Shown here: one piece after another, positions 1-8,032 of the stretch
Position numbering within the stretch: the first letter of the stretch is position 1
Layout of the letters: every line of letters begins with the position of its first letter
Assembly (NCBI RefSeq): GCF_014109765.1
Contig: NZ_CP059139.1
Location: forward strand, 1,054,001-1,118,000
Direction: 5' to 3'
Origin: Pseudomonas berkeleyensis
Lineage (GTDB): Bacteria > Pseudomonadota > Gammaproteobacteria > Pseudomonadales > Pseudomonadaceae
Length of the DNA stretch: 64,000 nucleotides
Translations under genes and position numbers: made by a program
The notes under the pieces: model-generated
What the model saw: the letters and a program-made list of their open reading frames with translations, nothing else
Database searches by the model: none
Told to the model about the DNA's origin: nothing

Positions 1-628
1 CGTTGAGGAAGGCGCCACGGTGGTGATAGACCACGCCCTTGGGGTTGCCGGTGGTGCCGGAGGTGTAGTTGAGGCTGATGGCCTGCCATTCGTCGGTTGG
101 CCACTGCCAGGCGAATTCCGGGTCGCCCTCGGCGAGGAAGGCTTCGTAGTCCAGGTCGCTGACTGCCTGGCCCTCGCCGTACTCGGGGTCGTCTACGTCG
201 ATCACCAGCGGCGGGTGGTCGAGCATGCCGATGGCGGCGTGCACCACGTCGAAGAACTCGCGGTCGGCGATCACCACCTTGGCTTCGCCATGCTGCAGCA
301 TGAAGGCGATGGCTTCGGCATCCAGGCGCACGTTGAGGGTGTTGAGCACCGCGCCGATCATCGGCACGCCGAAATGCACTTCGAGCATCGCCGGAATATT
401 CGGCAGCATCACCGCCACCGTGTCGCCCTGGCCGATGCCACGGCCGGCCAGCGCCGAAGCCAGGCGTCGGCAGCGCGCGTAGGTCTCGGCCCAGTTACGG
501 CGAATCGAGCCATGCACCACCGCCGGATAGTGCGGGTATACCGCCGCCGTACGTTCGATGAAGCTCAGGGGGCTGAGGGCAACATGGTTGACGGCGGCGC
601 GGCCGAGGCCCTGCTCGTAGATCGACAT
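1..628 (-). CDS. Acyl-CoA synthetase (AMP-binding), 5' part only
   Basis: The first about 209 residues of an ANL-superfamily enzyme that activates a carboxylic or fatty acid to an acyl-adenylate and then an acyl-CoA; the gene runs off the left edge. The protein begins MSIYEQGLGRAAVNH, continues through the usual N-terminal fold (TVAVMLPNIPAMLEVHFGVP) and reaches the ATP-binding P-loop YTSGTTGNPKGV just before the edge. The start ATG at 626-628 is preceded by a weak purine stretch. It diverges from the sensor kinase gene, which suggests that the neighbouring two-component system controls its expression (inference). The substrate cannot be told because the acyl-binding half is missing. The family call is certain. 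Confidence 0.93.
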   Translation of the reverse strand, partial: MSIYEQGLGRAAVNHVALSPLSFIERTAAVYPHYPAVVHGSIRRNWAETYARCRRLASALAGRGIGQGDTVAVMLPNIPAMLEVHFGVPMIGAVLNTLNVRLDAEAIAFMLQHGEAKVVIADREFFDVVHAAIGMLDHPPLVIDVDDPEYGEGQAVSDLDYEAFLAEGDPEFAWQWPTDEWQAISLNYTSGTTGNPKGVVYHHRGAFLN

Positions 629-769
629 GGCGGATACACCTTTGGCTGATTGTTAGCTCTGATTATTCCGGTAATGATGCGGGCATTACCGAAGCTTGCT
701 GGTGATGATTTATAGTTCATTTCAAATTTATATGGAAGTTGTACCAAGGTTTTATAGAATAATTACTAT
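629..769. promoter_or_regulatory. AT-rich divergent promoter region with a perfect 8-bp dyad
   Basis: This gap separates the acyl-CoA synthetase and sensor kinase starts and is markedly AT-richer than its surroundings. It contains CGGTAATG at 669-676 and its exact reverse complement CATTACCG at 684-691, separated by 7 bases. This looks like an operator for a dimeric regulator. A TAGAAT (755-760) lies just ahead of the kinase ATG, but I see no matching -35 element. The binding protein is unknown; the FixJ-like regulator encoded at 2837-3469 is the obvious candidate. Confidence 0.5.
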
Positions 770-2692
770 ATGAAAACTGACGCTCATCTCTCAGCCGTTC
801 CCCTTCAGTCCTGGCTGCGCATCCAGCGCGAGGCGCCGCCACTGGGGGCGCGGGCCGAGGCGCTTCGCCAGGCCTTGCTGGGTTGTCCACAGGTTCGCCA
901 GGCCTGGTACCTGGCCTGGCAGCCAGCCAGCCGCACCTACGCTCAGGAGGATGATGGGCCGCGTCTGCCACCGGGCATGGGCGACCCGCTGGAGGCCAGC
1001 GACGAAGCGCTATTTGCGGCGCTCGGTGAGCAGGCAAGTCTGACCTTCGACGCCCTGCGCCAACTGCCGTGCTGGCTGGCCGGGCGTCTGCGCCGCGCCG
1101 CGCTGCATCATGGTCAGGCGCTGGCCCTGCAACTGCAGCCAGGCCAACCGGGCGTGCTGTTGTTGCAGGTCGATGAAGCGGCCGGGTTGGAGTGGCTGCC
1201 CTGGTTGCGCGAACTGCTGGGGCAGATGGTCGAACTGGCCTCGGGGCTGGCGCGCAGCGCGCCGCTGCTGTCGGCCGACCCGCAGCCGACGCTGCTGCTC
1301 GACGCCGAGGCGCGTCTGCTGGAGAGCAACGCGGCGTTGCAGGTTCTGCTCGGCGAGCGCTCGCTGGCGCAGGTGGGAGAGCTGCTGCCGGTCAACCATC
1401 TGCCGCTGGTGCGCGCCTGCCTGGAGCAGTCGCGGGCCGTGGAGTCGGTGGAAGCGCAGGATGGCGAGCGCATCCTGATCTGGAGTTTCATTCCCGATGT
1501 GGCAGAGCAGCGTGTGCTGGCGCGCTGCCGCGAAGCGACCCGAGAAATTCGCGAGCAGCGTGAGGCCGCGCGGGCGCGGCGCTTGTATCGGCTGATCACC
1601 GAGAACACCACCGACCTGATTTCCCGGCATACACCGGACGGCGTGTTTCTCGACGCCACGCCTGCCAGTTGGACATTGCTCGGCTACTGGCCGGAAGAGC
1701 TGCGTGGCATGGCAGTCGACAGCCTGCTGCATCCGCAGGATCAGGCTCAGCAGGCCAAGCAGGCGCGCGAGGCACTGGAGCACGACGGTTACCACACCAT
1801 GACCTATCGCATTCGTCATCGCGATGGCCATTACCTGTGGTTCGAGACTGCCAGCCGCGCGATACGTGAGACCTACACCGGCGCGGTGGTGGAGGTGGTC
1901 AGCGTGTCGCGCGACATCACTGCGCGCATCCAGGCCGAGGAGAACAAGCGCCGTCTGGAAGACGAGCTGGCGCACACCACGCGGCTGATTACCCTGGGCG
2001 AACTGGCCTCGGGTATCGCCCACGAAATCAACCAGCCGTTGGCGGCGGTGGTCAACTACGCCAGCGCCAGCCAGCGCTATTTGCAGGGCGTCGGCGGCGA
2101 TCCGGCCGGGGTGGACAAGGTGGGCCAGGGCCTGGCGCGCATCACCGAGCACGCCAACCACGCCTCGGCCGTGATCAAGCGTCTGCGCGCCTTCCTGCGC
2201 AAGGGCCAGCGACGCATGCAGGCACTGGATCTGGCCGAGGTGGCGCGCGAGGCTGTGCGCCTGTGCAACTGGGAGGCCGGCACGGCGCAGGTGGCGGTCA
2301 GCGACCTGTTGCCGGACAATCTGCCGCCGGTATTCGCCGACCGCGTCCTGCTCGAACAGGTGCTGCTCAACCTGCTGCGCAATGCCATCGATGCCAACCG
2401 CGAACGCCACCCCGGCGCGCCTTCGCAGGTGCGTCTGGAGGCCGGCGAAGCCGACGGCGGCTTGGCGATCCGGGTGATCGATCAGGGGCCGGGCGTCAAC
2501 GACGAGCAGATGGGCAAGCTGTTCACGCCGTTCTACACCAGCAAGGCCGATGGCCTGGGGCTTGGGCTGTCCATGAGCCGCAGCATCATCGAGGGTTTTG
2601 GTGGGGCGCTGGAGGCATTGCCGGCCGAGGGCGGCGGGCTGTGCTTGGAATGCCGGTTGCCTCTGGGCAGAGGTGAGGAAAAAGAGGGTTAA
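770..2692 (+). CDS. Soluble PAS-domain sensor histidine kinase (FixL-like)
   Basis: A 640-residue cytoplasmic sensor kinase with no membrane segment. About 250 N-terminal residues contain a degenerate PAS-like segment (around 175-250). A clear PAS domain follows at about 268-385 (ITENTTDLISRHTPDGVFLD), then a dimerisation/phosphotransfer domain with H418 in GIAHEINQPLAAVV, then the HATPase with the N box around N538 (LLNLLRNAIDANRER), VIDQGPGVND and GLGLGLSMSRSIIEG. The HEINQPL signature is that of the FixL/DctB-type kinase class. It pairs with the FixJ-type regulator 144 bases downstream and diverges from an acyl-CoA synthetase. No heme-binding site can be assigned, so the signal is unknown. 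The start ATG lacks a Shine-Dalgarno sequence. Confidence 0.9.
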   Translation: MKTDAHLSAVPLQSWLRIQREAPPLGARAEALRQALLGCPQVRQAWYLAWQPASRTYAQEDDGPRLPPGMGDPLEASDEALFAALGEQASLTFDALRQLPCWLAGRLRRAALHHGQALALQLQPGQPGVLLLQVDEAAGLEWLPWLRELLGQMVELASGLARSAPLLSADPQPTLLLDAEARLLESNAALQVLLGERSLAQVGELLPVNHLPLVRACLEQSRAVESVEAQDGERILIWSFIPDVAEQRVLARCREATREIREQREAARARRLYRLITENTTDLISRHTPDGVFLDATPASWTLLGYWPEELRGMAVDSLLHPQDQAQQAKQAREALEHDGYHTMTYRIRHRDGHYLWFETASRAIRETYTGAVVEVVSVSRDITARIQAEENKRRLEDELAHTTRLITLGELASGIAHEINQPLAAVVNYASASQRYLQGVGGDPAGVDKVGQGLARITEHANHASAVIKRLRAFLRKGQRRMQALDLAEVAREAVRLCNWEAGTAQVAVSDLLPDNLPPVFADRVLLEQVLLNLLRNAIDANRERHPGAPSQVRLEAGEADGGLAIRVIDQGPGVNDEQMGKLFTPFYTSKADGLGLGLSMSRSIIEGFGGALEALPAEGGGLCLECRLPLGRGEEKEG

Positions 2693-2714
2693 GCCGAGGC
2701 AGGGCGTACTGGAT

Positions 2715-2804
2715 GTAGGGCGTACTCGCGTAGCAGTACGCCGTTTGGACGGTGGCGTGGCGCGAATTGGCGGACTGTTCGCTTCGCTCCTGAGTCCGCC
2801 CTAC
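2715..2804. repeat. Palindromic intergenic repeat, GTAGGGCG...CGCCCTAC
   Basis: The element has terminal inverted GTAGGGCG (2715-2722) and CGCCCTAC (2797-2804). Inside are two hairpins: GGCGTACT/AGTACGCC (2719-2726 with 2735-2742) and GGCGGACT/AGTCCGCC (2769-2776 with 2793-2800). It belongs with the other GTAGGG palindromes in this window. It lies between the kinase and regulator genes, so it would form structure in a shared transcript. Confidence 0.7.
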
Positions 2805-2836
2805 GATCTGATAACAACAAGAGGAGCTGCACACAG

Positions 2837-3469
2837 ATGCAACAACGGGTTTATGTGGTCGATGACGACCAAGGCATGCTCGACTCGACGCTTTGGCTGC
2901 TGGAGTCGGTAGGGCTGACTGGCGTGCCGTTCACCAGCGGTCGGGCTTTTCTCGAGGCTTGCGACCCGACCGCCAATGCCTGCGTGCTGCTCGATGTGCG
3001 CATGCCCGGCATGGGTGGGCTGAACGTGCAAGAAGAGATGCGCGCGCGTGGCATCGATCTGCCGGTGATCTTCGTCAGCGGTCATGCCGACGTGCCCATC
3101 GTCGTGCGCGCGTTCAAGGCCGGCGCGGTGGACTTCATCGAGAAACCCTACAACGAGCAACTGCTGCTCGACAGCGTGCAGCAGGCGCTGGATCGCCGTC
3201 CGGCCCGGCCACGACGCGATGCGCGGCTGGCCGAGGTGCAGGCACGGCTCGATCAGCTCACCCCACGCGAGCGTGACGTGCTGCTGCCGCTGGTGCGCGG
3301 CTACACCAATCGCGAAGTGGCCGAGCAGCTCGATATCAGCGTGAAGACCGTCGACCTGTATCGCTCGCGGGTGATGAAGCGCATGCAGGCCGAGACACTG
3401 CCGGAGCTGGTAGGCATGGCCATCGCTGCAGGGCTGGTGGATCCGCTGGCGATCCGTTCAGAGGTTTGA
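2837..3469 (+). CDS. Response regulator, FixJ/NarL family (REC plus LuxR HTH)
   Basis: A 210-residue DNA-binding response regulator. The receiver domain spans about residues 1-122, with the acidic pocket VVDDD near residue 8, phospho-acceptor D53 in LLDVRMPGMGG, and the conserved lysine K103 in FIEKPY. A LuxR-type helix-turn-helix follows at about 140-200 (LTPRERDVLLPLVRGYTNREVAEQLDIS). RVYVVDDD, SGHADVPI and the overall architecture are typical of FixJ. The ATG is preceded by a purine-rich AAGAGGAG site. It is the cognate partner of the upstream PAS kinase by position and family. Its target is probably the divergent acyl-CoA synthetase promoter (inference). Confidence 0.93.
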   Translation: MQQRVYVVDDDQGMLDSTLWLLESVGLTGVPFTSGRAFLEACDPTANACVLLDVRMPGMGGLNVQEEMRARGIDLPVIFVSGHADVPIVVRAFKAGAVDFIEKPYNEQLLLDSVQQALDRRPARPRRDARLAEVQARLDQLTPRERDVLLPLVRGYTNREVAEQLDISVKTVDLYRSRVMKRMQAETLPELVGMAIAAGLVDPLAIRSEV

Positions 3470-3471
3470 GC

Positions 3472-3493
3472 TAGGGTGCGCCGTGCGCACCGA
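3472..3493. repeat. TAGGGTGCGC hairpin repeat, single copy
   Basis: TAGG followed by a 7-bp perfect hairpin GGTGCGC-CGT-GCGCACC. The same unit recurs at 9435-9455 (inverted), 25902-25952 (a pair) and 28732-28754. It separates the convergent regulator and methyltransferase genes. Confidence 0.7.
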
Positions 3494-3511
3494 GGCTTGC
3501 GGGTTTGAAAC

Positions 3512-4123
3512 TCAGTCAGCCCACCCGCGATAAACGTGGGTCATCGGCCGTGGCCCCTTGAGGTAGCCGGTTTCCAACTGGCGGATATGAAAGCCGCCGG
3601 CAGCGATCAGCGCGGGTATGTCGCGATCCAGGTGGCAGCCGCCGGCCAGCGGTTTCCACAGCGGCGTCAGGCGCTTTTGCCAGCGCACCACTGGCAGATC
3701 CGGCGCCAGGCCATGTTCGCAGAACAGCAGGCGCCCGCCGGGCTTGAGCACGCGGCGCATCTCGCGTAGGGCGGCGACCGCGTCGGGGATGGTGCACAGG
3801 GTGAAGGTGCAGACAATATCATCGAAGCAGGCGTCCGCCGCCTGAATCTGCCCCAGCTCCAGGGCGATCATCTCCACCGGCATTTGGCAGCGTGCGGCGC
3901 GCTCACGGGCCAGGCGCTGCATGGCGGCGGACGGGTCGACCCCGACCACCACCTCGACCCGCTGCGGGTCGTAGAAGCCCAGGTTCAGGCCGCTGCCGAT
4001 ACCGATCTCCAGCACGCGTCCGCTCGCCAGCGGCACGAGCTGCGAACGTGCCTTCATCACCGCGCCCATGCCGCAGGCGAAGTCGATCAGGTGCGGCAGC
4101 ACGTGGCGCTCGTAGAGGTTCAT
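3512..4123 (-). CDS. Class I SAM-dependent methyltransferase (Methyltransf_11-like)
   Basis: A 203-residue protein with a Rossmann-type methyltransferase core. The SAM-binding motif VLEIGIGSGLNLGFY is near residue 36, followed by VVGVDPSAAMQRLA and FDDIVCTFTLCTIPD. REMRRVLKPGGRLLFCEHG closes the fold. This pattern resembles UbiE-like methyltransferases acting on small molecules or lipids, but the substrate cannot be assigned. Its ATG overlaps the stop of the upstream small gene by four bases (ATGA), so the two are translationally coupled and belong to one operon that starts at the NAD(P)-binding gene. Confidence 0.88.
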   Translation of the reverse strand: MNLYERHVLPHLIDFACGMGAVMKARSQLVPLASGRVLEIGIGSGLNLGFYDPQRVEVVVGVDPSAAMQRLARERAARCQMPVEMIALELGQIQAADACFDDIVCTFTLCTIPDAVAALREMRRVLKPGGRLLFCEHGLAPDLPVVRWQKRLTPLWKPLAGGCHLDRDIPALIAAGGFHIRQLETGYLKGPRPMTHVYRGWAD

Positions 4124-4440
4124 GGAGCTTCGTCGTCATCCTCGTCGTCGAGGTTGTCGCCCCGGAAGGCGGCGAAGCATTTCAACTGGTGGGTGCCATG
4201 GGCATCGTCGAGCGTCCAGGCGTCGCTGCTGGCGTCATGACGGGCCGCGCGTACCGCGCTCAGGCTGAATTGCCAGCGGCGGGTGGTACGGCCATCGATG
4301 CATTCGATCCATAGCAGTGGCTGCGTGGCGTCGGCGTCTGGTTGTTGCAGCAGGTCGTCATCCAGCTCGAACTGCCAGGCATGCAGGCCATCGATTTCCA
4401 GCATGTCGGCGCCTTGCAGCGCCTCGATCAGGGTGGTCAT
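4120..4440 (-). CDS. Small acidic conserved protein, function unknown
   Basis: A 106-residue protein without signal peptide or membrane segment. It is strongly acidic and ends in a run of Asp and Glu (DNLDDEDDDEAP). The middle contains WIECIDGRTTRRWQFSLSAVRAA and a tail with HQLKCFAAFRG, which reads as a small mixed alpha/beta domain. I do not recognise a characterised family; it looks like a Pseudomonas-restricted conserved protein. Four-base coupling to the methyltransferase downstream and a 4-base gap from the NAD(P)-binding gene upstream indicate one operon. Confidence 0.75.
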   Translation of the reverse strand: MTTLIEALQGADMLEIDGLHAWQFELDDDLLQQPDADATQPLLWIECIDGRTTRRWQFSLSAVRAARHDASSDAWTLDDAHGTHQLKCFAAFRGDNLDDEDDDEAP

Positions 4441-4444
4441 GAAG

Positions 4445-5086
4445 TCAGCGTCCCAGGCGGCGAAGGTCGGAGGAGTCGATCACGCGGATGCCGTTCTGCT
4501 CTTCCAGTGCCAGACGCCAGAGCGCACGCGCCAGGGCGCAGGCGTCGATGCCGCGGTACTTGCCTGGCAGCCAGCGCAGCAGCGGTGCGGCGAGGCGTTC
4601 GCCGAGGCGGAAGTCATGTCGGGTGCCGAGTAGCAGAGAAGGGCGGGCGATGGTCAGTTGCGGCCAGCCCATGGCTTTCAGCGCTTCTTCGGTTTCACCT
4701 TTGACTCGGTTGTAGAACACCGAGGATTGCGGGTTGGCGCCGAGCGCGCTGATTACCACCAGGTGGCGTGCGCCCAGTTCACGGGCGCGGCGGGCGAAGG
4801 CCAGCACCAGGTCGTAATCGACGGCGCGGAAGGCTTCCTGTGAGCCGGCCTGCTTGATGGTGGTGCCGAGGCAGCAGAAGGCGGTATCCACCTCGCCCGA
4901 CAGGGTCGGCAACAGGGTGGCCAGGTCGCCTACCGGGTTTTCCAGATGTGGGTGAGCGGCCAGCGGACGACGTGTCGGTGCCAGCACGCGACTCACCGTC
5001 GGCTCGCTGAGCAGGCGGTCGAGCAGGTGTTCGCCGGTAAGACCGGTGGCGCCGGCGATGAGGATGTGCTGCGGGGTCAGGTGCAT
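4445..5086 (-). CDS. NAD(P)-binding oxidoreductase, atypical SDR (HTATIP2/YwnB-like)
   Basis: A 213-residue atypical short-chain dehydrogenase with an N-terminal Rossmann fold: [21 protein letters not shown] is the dinucleotide-binding glycine motif. [16 protein letters not shown] and [29 protein letters not shown] are characteristic of the TIP30/HTATIP2-like family. The Tyr and Lys of the YNRVKGE stretch occupy the usual SDR catalytic positions. The substrate is unknown; related proteins are often stress- or redox-linked. It is first in the minus-strand operon with the acidic protein and methyltransferase. The MORN gene ends 40 bases upstream and may be co-transcribed. Confidence 0.87.
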   Translation of the reverse strand: MHLTPQHILIAGATGLTGEHLLDRLLSEPTVSRVLAPTRRPLAAHPHLENPVGDLATLLPTLSGEVDTAFCCLGTTIKQAGSQEAFRAVDYDLVLAFARRARELGARHLVVISALGANPQSSVFYNRVKGETEEALKAMGWPQLTIARPSLLLGTRHDFRLGERLAAPLLRWLPGKYRGIDACALARALWRLALEEQNGIRVIDSSDLRRLGR

Positions 5087-5126
5087 TCGATTGTCTCTTG
5101 TCCGTTACAACTGAGCTTAGCAGTCG

Positions 5127-6851
5127 CTATTCGTTTGCGGTGGGGCTGGCTGCGGCACTGAGTGCGCGTTCGGCCTGACTCTGGCGCAGGCTGCGCCAGT
5201 GCTGGAGCACCCCACGGGGCGCCCAGATCTGCGGTTCGGAGGGTTCGAAACCGTCGCTCTGCTCGCGCTCGGCAACGCGTTCCTTGGCCAGTTCGAAGGC
5301 GCGCTCAAGGTTGTCGGTTTCGGCCAGCGCTTCGGCGAACAGGGCTCGACCGAAATAGGTGAAATCGTTTTCTTCGCTGCAGCCGAAGGATACCCGGTCA
5401 GCCCGCGCGGCAGTCATCACCAGGGTTTTCTCGTCTTTCAGTGGCGGGATGAAACCGCCGGAATAGCAGGCAGAGATCACCACCACCTTGTTGCGATCCT
5501 TCAGCGGGGCGAGTAGCGCGGCCAGTTCGCTGGCGGGCAGATCGGCCAGTTGCAGGCGTGGCTGGTCGAGATTGAGTTCATGCCGGCGCGAGCCATGGCT
5601 GGTCAGGTAGATGAATACCAGGTCTTCCTCGCCGGTGCGCTCGGCCAGTGCCTGGACGACGCGGGTGAGATTCTCGCGGGTAGCCAGTGGGCGGTCGGCC
5701 ATATGGTCGCGGTGGTTGACCAGCGTGACGCTGGCATAGGCGCCGAAGCGTTCGCGCATCAACTGGCTGACGTAATCGGCTTCGCGCATGAACACGCTCT
5801 GCTTGCCATCGCCGGCCAGGGTCAGGGCGTAGAGTTCGCGCGCCGGCGTGGAGGTCGGAATGGCCGCGATGGTTTCGTCGAGCAGGTGCCCCTGTCGCAG
5901 CAGGCCCAGTTCCAGGGTGTCGGCAACAGGTTGCCCCTGTTCGTCGCGGATCAGGCGACCGCGTTGCCAGGTGCCGCTCTGGCGCGTGCCGTCGGCCTGT
6001 GTCAGGGTGCCTTCGCCGCTGTATTCACCGGCGGCGAAGTGACCCTGGTAGACAGTGCCATCGGCCAGCGTCAGCAGGCCTTCGCCCTGATAACGCCAGT
6101 CCTCGAACTGGCCGAGATAGCGGCTGCCGTCACTGCCGTTGTAGGCACCGCTGCCTTGCATCACACCATCGACGAATTCGCCGGCCCAGACATCGCCGTC
6201 GGCGCTCTGGTAGCGGCCCTTGCCGTGAAACTCGTTATTGCGGAAATCGCCACTGTAGTTATCGCCATCGGCACCGGTGTAGTTGCCCTGGCCATTGAGC
6301 GCACCCTGGCTGAACAGCCCGCTGTACTGGTTGCCATAGGCATCGGTACGAACGCCCTGGCCTTCGGGCGCGCCTGCTACGAACTGACCCTGGAAGCTGC
6401 TGCCATCGGGCATTTCGAGTCTGCCCAGGCCATGGAAACGATCATTGAGAAACTCGCCCTGATAGCGCTGGCCACCCTGTTCCAGCAGGCCTTCACCACT
6501 GAAACGGTTGCGCTCGAAGCCGCCCTGATAACGGCTGCCATCGCTGTAGGTCAGGGTGCCCTGGCCGTGGAACATGCCTTCGTGGAAATCCCCCTGATAA
6601 TGCTCGCCGCCCGGCCCTTGCCATTCGCCGGCGCCTTCGAGCATGCCGTCCTTGAACGGGCCGACGAACCAGCTGCCATTGCGGTAATCCAGGCGACCCG
6701 GGCCTTGCAGCAAGCCATCGACCACTTCGCCGCGGTACTGGCCACCGTCGGGCAGAATCGCGTCCGGCGGCAGCACCTTGCTCACGTCGTCACAGGCGAC
6801 GAGCAGTAGGCTCAGGCAAAGAGGGGCGAGGCGCAGGGTAGGCGAGATCAT
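5127..6851 (-). CDS. MORN-repeat lipoprotein with C13 (legumain/caspase-like) peptidase domain
   Basis: A 574-residue predicted lipoprotein. The ATG at 6849-6851 starts a signal peptide whose lipobox LLVAC fits lipidation at the cysteine; an upstream in-frame ATG would add 14 residues ahead of it and is unlikely. Residues about 35-300 are 11-12 MORN repeats of about 23 residues (Y-G-F-G-G-L-DG pattern). The C-terminal half is a clan CD peptidase fold: H419 in YLTSHGS and C462 in VISACYSGGF form the expected His/Cys dyad. Asp-Asp follows the cysteine, so export to the inner or outer membrane cannot be decided by eye. Its physiological target is unknown. It may be co-transcribed with the downstream NAD(P)-binding gene. 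Confidence 0.88.
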   Translation of the reverse strand: MISPTLRLAPLCLSLLLVACDDVSKVLPPDAILPDGGQYRGEVVDGLLQGPGRLDYRNGSWFVGPFKDGMLEGAGEWQGPGGEHYQGDFHEGMFHGQGTLTYSDGSRYQGGFERNRFSGEGLLEQGGQRYQGEFLNDRFHGLGRLEMPDGSSFQGQFVAGAPEGQGVRTDAYGNQYSGLFSQGALNGQGNYTGADGDNYSGDFRNNEFHGKGRYQSADGDVWAGEFVDGVMQGSGAYNGSDGSRYLGQFEDWRYQGEGLLTLADGTVYQGHFAAGEYSGEGTLTQADGTRQSGTWQRGRLIRDEQGQPVADTLELGLLRQGHLLDETIAAIPTSTPARELYALTLAGDGKQSVFMREADYVSQLMRERFGAYASVTLVNHRDHMADRPLATRENLTRVVQALAERTGEEDLVFIYLTSHGSRRHELNLDQPRLQLADLPASELAALLAPLKDRNKVVVISACYSGGFIPPLKDEKTLVMTAARADRVSFGCSEENDFTYFGRALFAEALAETDNLERAFELAKERVAEREQSDGFEPSEPQIWAPRGVLQHWRSLRQSQAERALSAAASPTANE

Positions 6852-6983
6852 CAGGACGTCCAAGTCTAAGCATCGGCACGCAGTATGCCGCAAGCGCGAC
6901 TGGCGGCGCAGATGCGCCGCACAGTTGCAGGTATGAGGACGTTATCGCTGCTGGCGCGGCGCGTCGTCAACCGGTGGGGAGGA

Positions 6984-7439
6984 TCAGACGAAGCAGAGGG
7001 TCAGCGGCTCGGCGATGTAGGCCGGTTTCTCCTGGCCTTCGATCTCCAGTACCGCGCGGGCCTTGAGCAGCCACTGGCCGGGGTTCTTCTCGTTGGCGTC
7101 AGTCAGGGTTACCACCAGGCGCACCTTGGAGTTGACCTTGACCGGCTGGATGAAGCGCACGCTGTCCAGGCCGTAGTTGACCGCCATTTTCAGGCCTTGC
7201 GGCATGATCATGATCTTTTCCATCAGCATCGGTACCAGCGACAGCGACAGGAAGCCATGGGCGATGGTGGTGCCGAAGGGGGTCAGTTTGGCTTTTTCCG
7301 GATCGACGTGGATGAACTGGTGGTCGCCAGTGCACTCGGCAAACTGGTTGATGCGCTCTTGGTCAATGGTCAGCCACTCGGACTTGCCGAGTTCCTTGCC
7401 AACATAGTCCTTGAGTTCTGCTACGGGTACTGACGGCAT
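6984..7439 (-). CDS. MaoC-family (R)-enoyl-CoA hydratase
   Basis: A 151-residue single hot-dog-fold protein of the MaoC/NodN family. These proteins hydrate trans-2-enoyl-CoA to (R)-3-hydroxyacyl-CoA, which links beta-oxidation to polyhydroxyalkanoate synthesis in pseudomonads. The hydratase signature is visible: FAECTGDHQFIHVDPEKA with the catalytic Asp/His, then FGTTIAHGFLSLSL. A strong AGGAGG lies just upstream of the ATG. It could be a PhaJ-type enzyme, but subfamily and chain-length preference cannot be read from the sequence. It is probably transcribed alone: a 132-base gap containing a GGCGCA/TGCGCC hairpin separates it from the MORN gene. Confidence 0.85.
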   Translation of the reverse strand: MPSVPVAELKDYVGKELGKSEWLTIDQERINQFAECTGDHQFIHVDPEKAKLTPFGTTIAHGFLSLSLVPMLMEKIMIMPQGLKMAVNYGLDSVRFIQPVKVNSKVRLVVTLTDANEKNPGQWLLKARAVLEIEGQEKPAYIAEPLTLCFV

Positions 7440-7583
7440 AGTTCCTCCTTGAGGACGCGGGTGTTTTTGTTGTGTGCGTGGAACCGTTGTGGGCTAGATC
7501 ATCATGGGCACGGCATGGGGTCAAGCCCGCCCCGTCGCACGAATGGCACGTCATAGAAAAGGCAATCAGGAGGCCAACAGCCC

Positions 7584-7589
7584 TATAAT
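7584..7589 (+). promoter_or_regulatory. Possible -10 element (TATAAT) for lrgAB
   Basis: An exact TATAAT lies 84 bases upstream of the lrgA ATG in the 233-base gap after maoC. I see no good -35 hexamer 16-18 bases upstream, so this is a -10 call only. The rest of the gap holds no other feature I can name. Confidence 0.35.
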
Positions 7590-7672
7590 GGCCGACATGC
7601 CCTCAAGGATGCCCGGAATCCCCTTTATCAATGGTGATGACGGCCGTCGCTCGTCTTTTGGAGACCTCAATC

Positions 7673-8032
7673 ATGCTGCTTCGCGGCCTGTCCTGGCTGG
7701 TGCTGTGTCAGTTGCTCGGTACCGTTCTCAATGCGTTGCTGCTGCCCATGCTGCCGGGGCCGATCATTGGCATGCTGCTGTTGTTCGTGTTCCTGCTGGT
7801 GCGCGGTGAGGTGGGTGAGCCGCTCAGCGTGGCCTCCAGCAGCCTGCTCAAGTACCTGCCGCTGATCCTGGTGCCACCGGCTGTGGGGGTGATGGCTTAC
7901 GCCAGTGATATCGCCGAGGACTTCTGGGCCGTGGTCGGCGCCCTGGTGTTGTCACTGCTGATCTCGGTGGCGTTCGCGGGCTGGCTGATGCAGCGCCTGA
8001 TCGACCGTCAGCAGCGTCGGGAGGAGGTATGA
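7673..8032 (+). CDS. lrgA: CidA/LrgA family membrane protein
   Basis: A 119-residue holin-like membrane protein with about four hydrophobic segments. The family signature LPGPIIGMLLLFVFLL is present, followed by VGVMAYASDI. LrgA/CidA proteins work with LrgB/CidB partners to modulate murein hydrolase activity, programmed lysis or small-acid export; the role in Pseudomonas is less certain. The start at 7673 has GGAGA nine bases upstream. An earlier in-frame ATG at 7631 would add 14 residues that do not resemble the family. Its stop overlaps the lrgB start by four bases (ATGA). Confidence 0.88.
   Translation: MLLRGLSWLVLCQLLGTVLNALLLPMLPGPIIGMLLLFVFLLVRGEVGEPLSVASSSLLKYLPLILVPPAVGVMAYASDIAEDFWAVVGALVLSLLISVAFAGWLMQRLIDRQQRREEV

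Noticed and set aside
20..649. A 209-codon plus-strand frame at the left edge
   Set aside because: It is opposite an acyl-CoA synthetase whose P-loop and N-terminal motifs are clear on the minus strand.
5550..6809. A 419-codon open frame on the plus strand opposite the MORN gene
   Set aside because: It mirrors the MORN repeat periodicity and gives a low-complexity Ala/Val-rich product. The minus strand has a signal peptide, repeats and a catalytic dyad.
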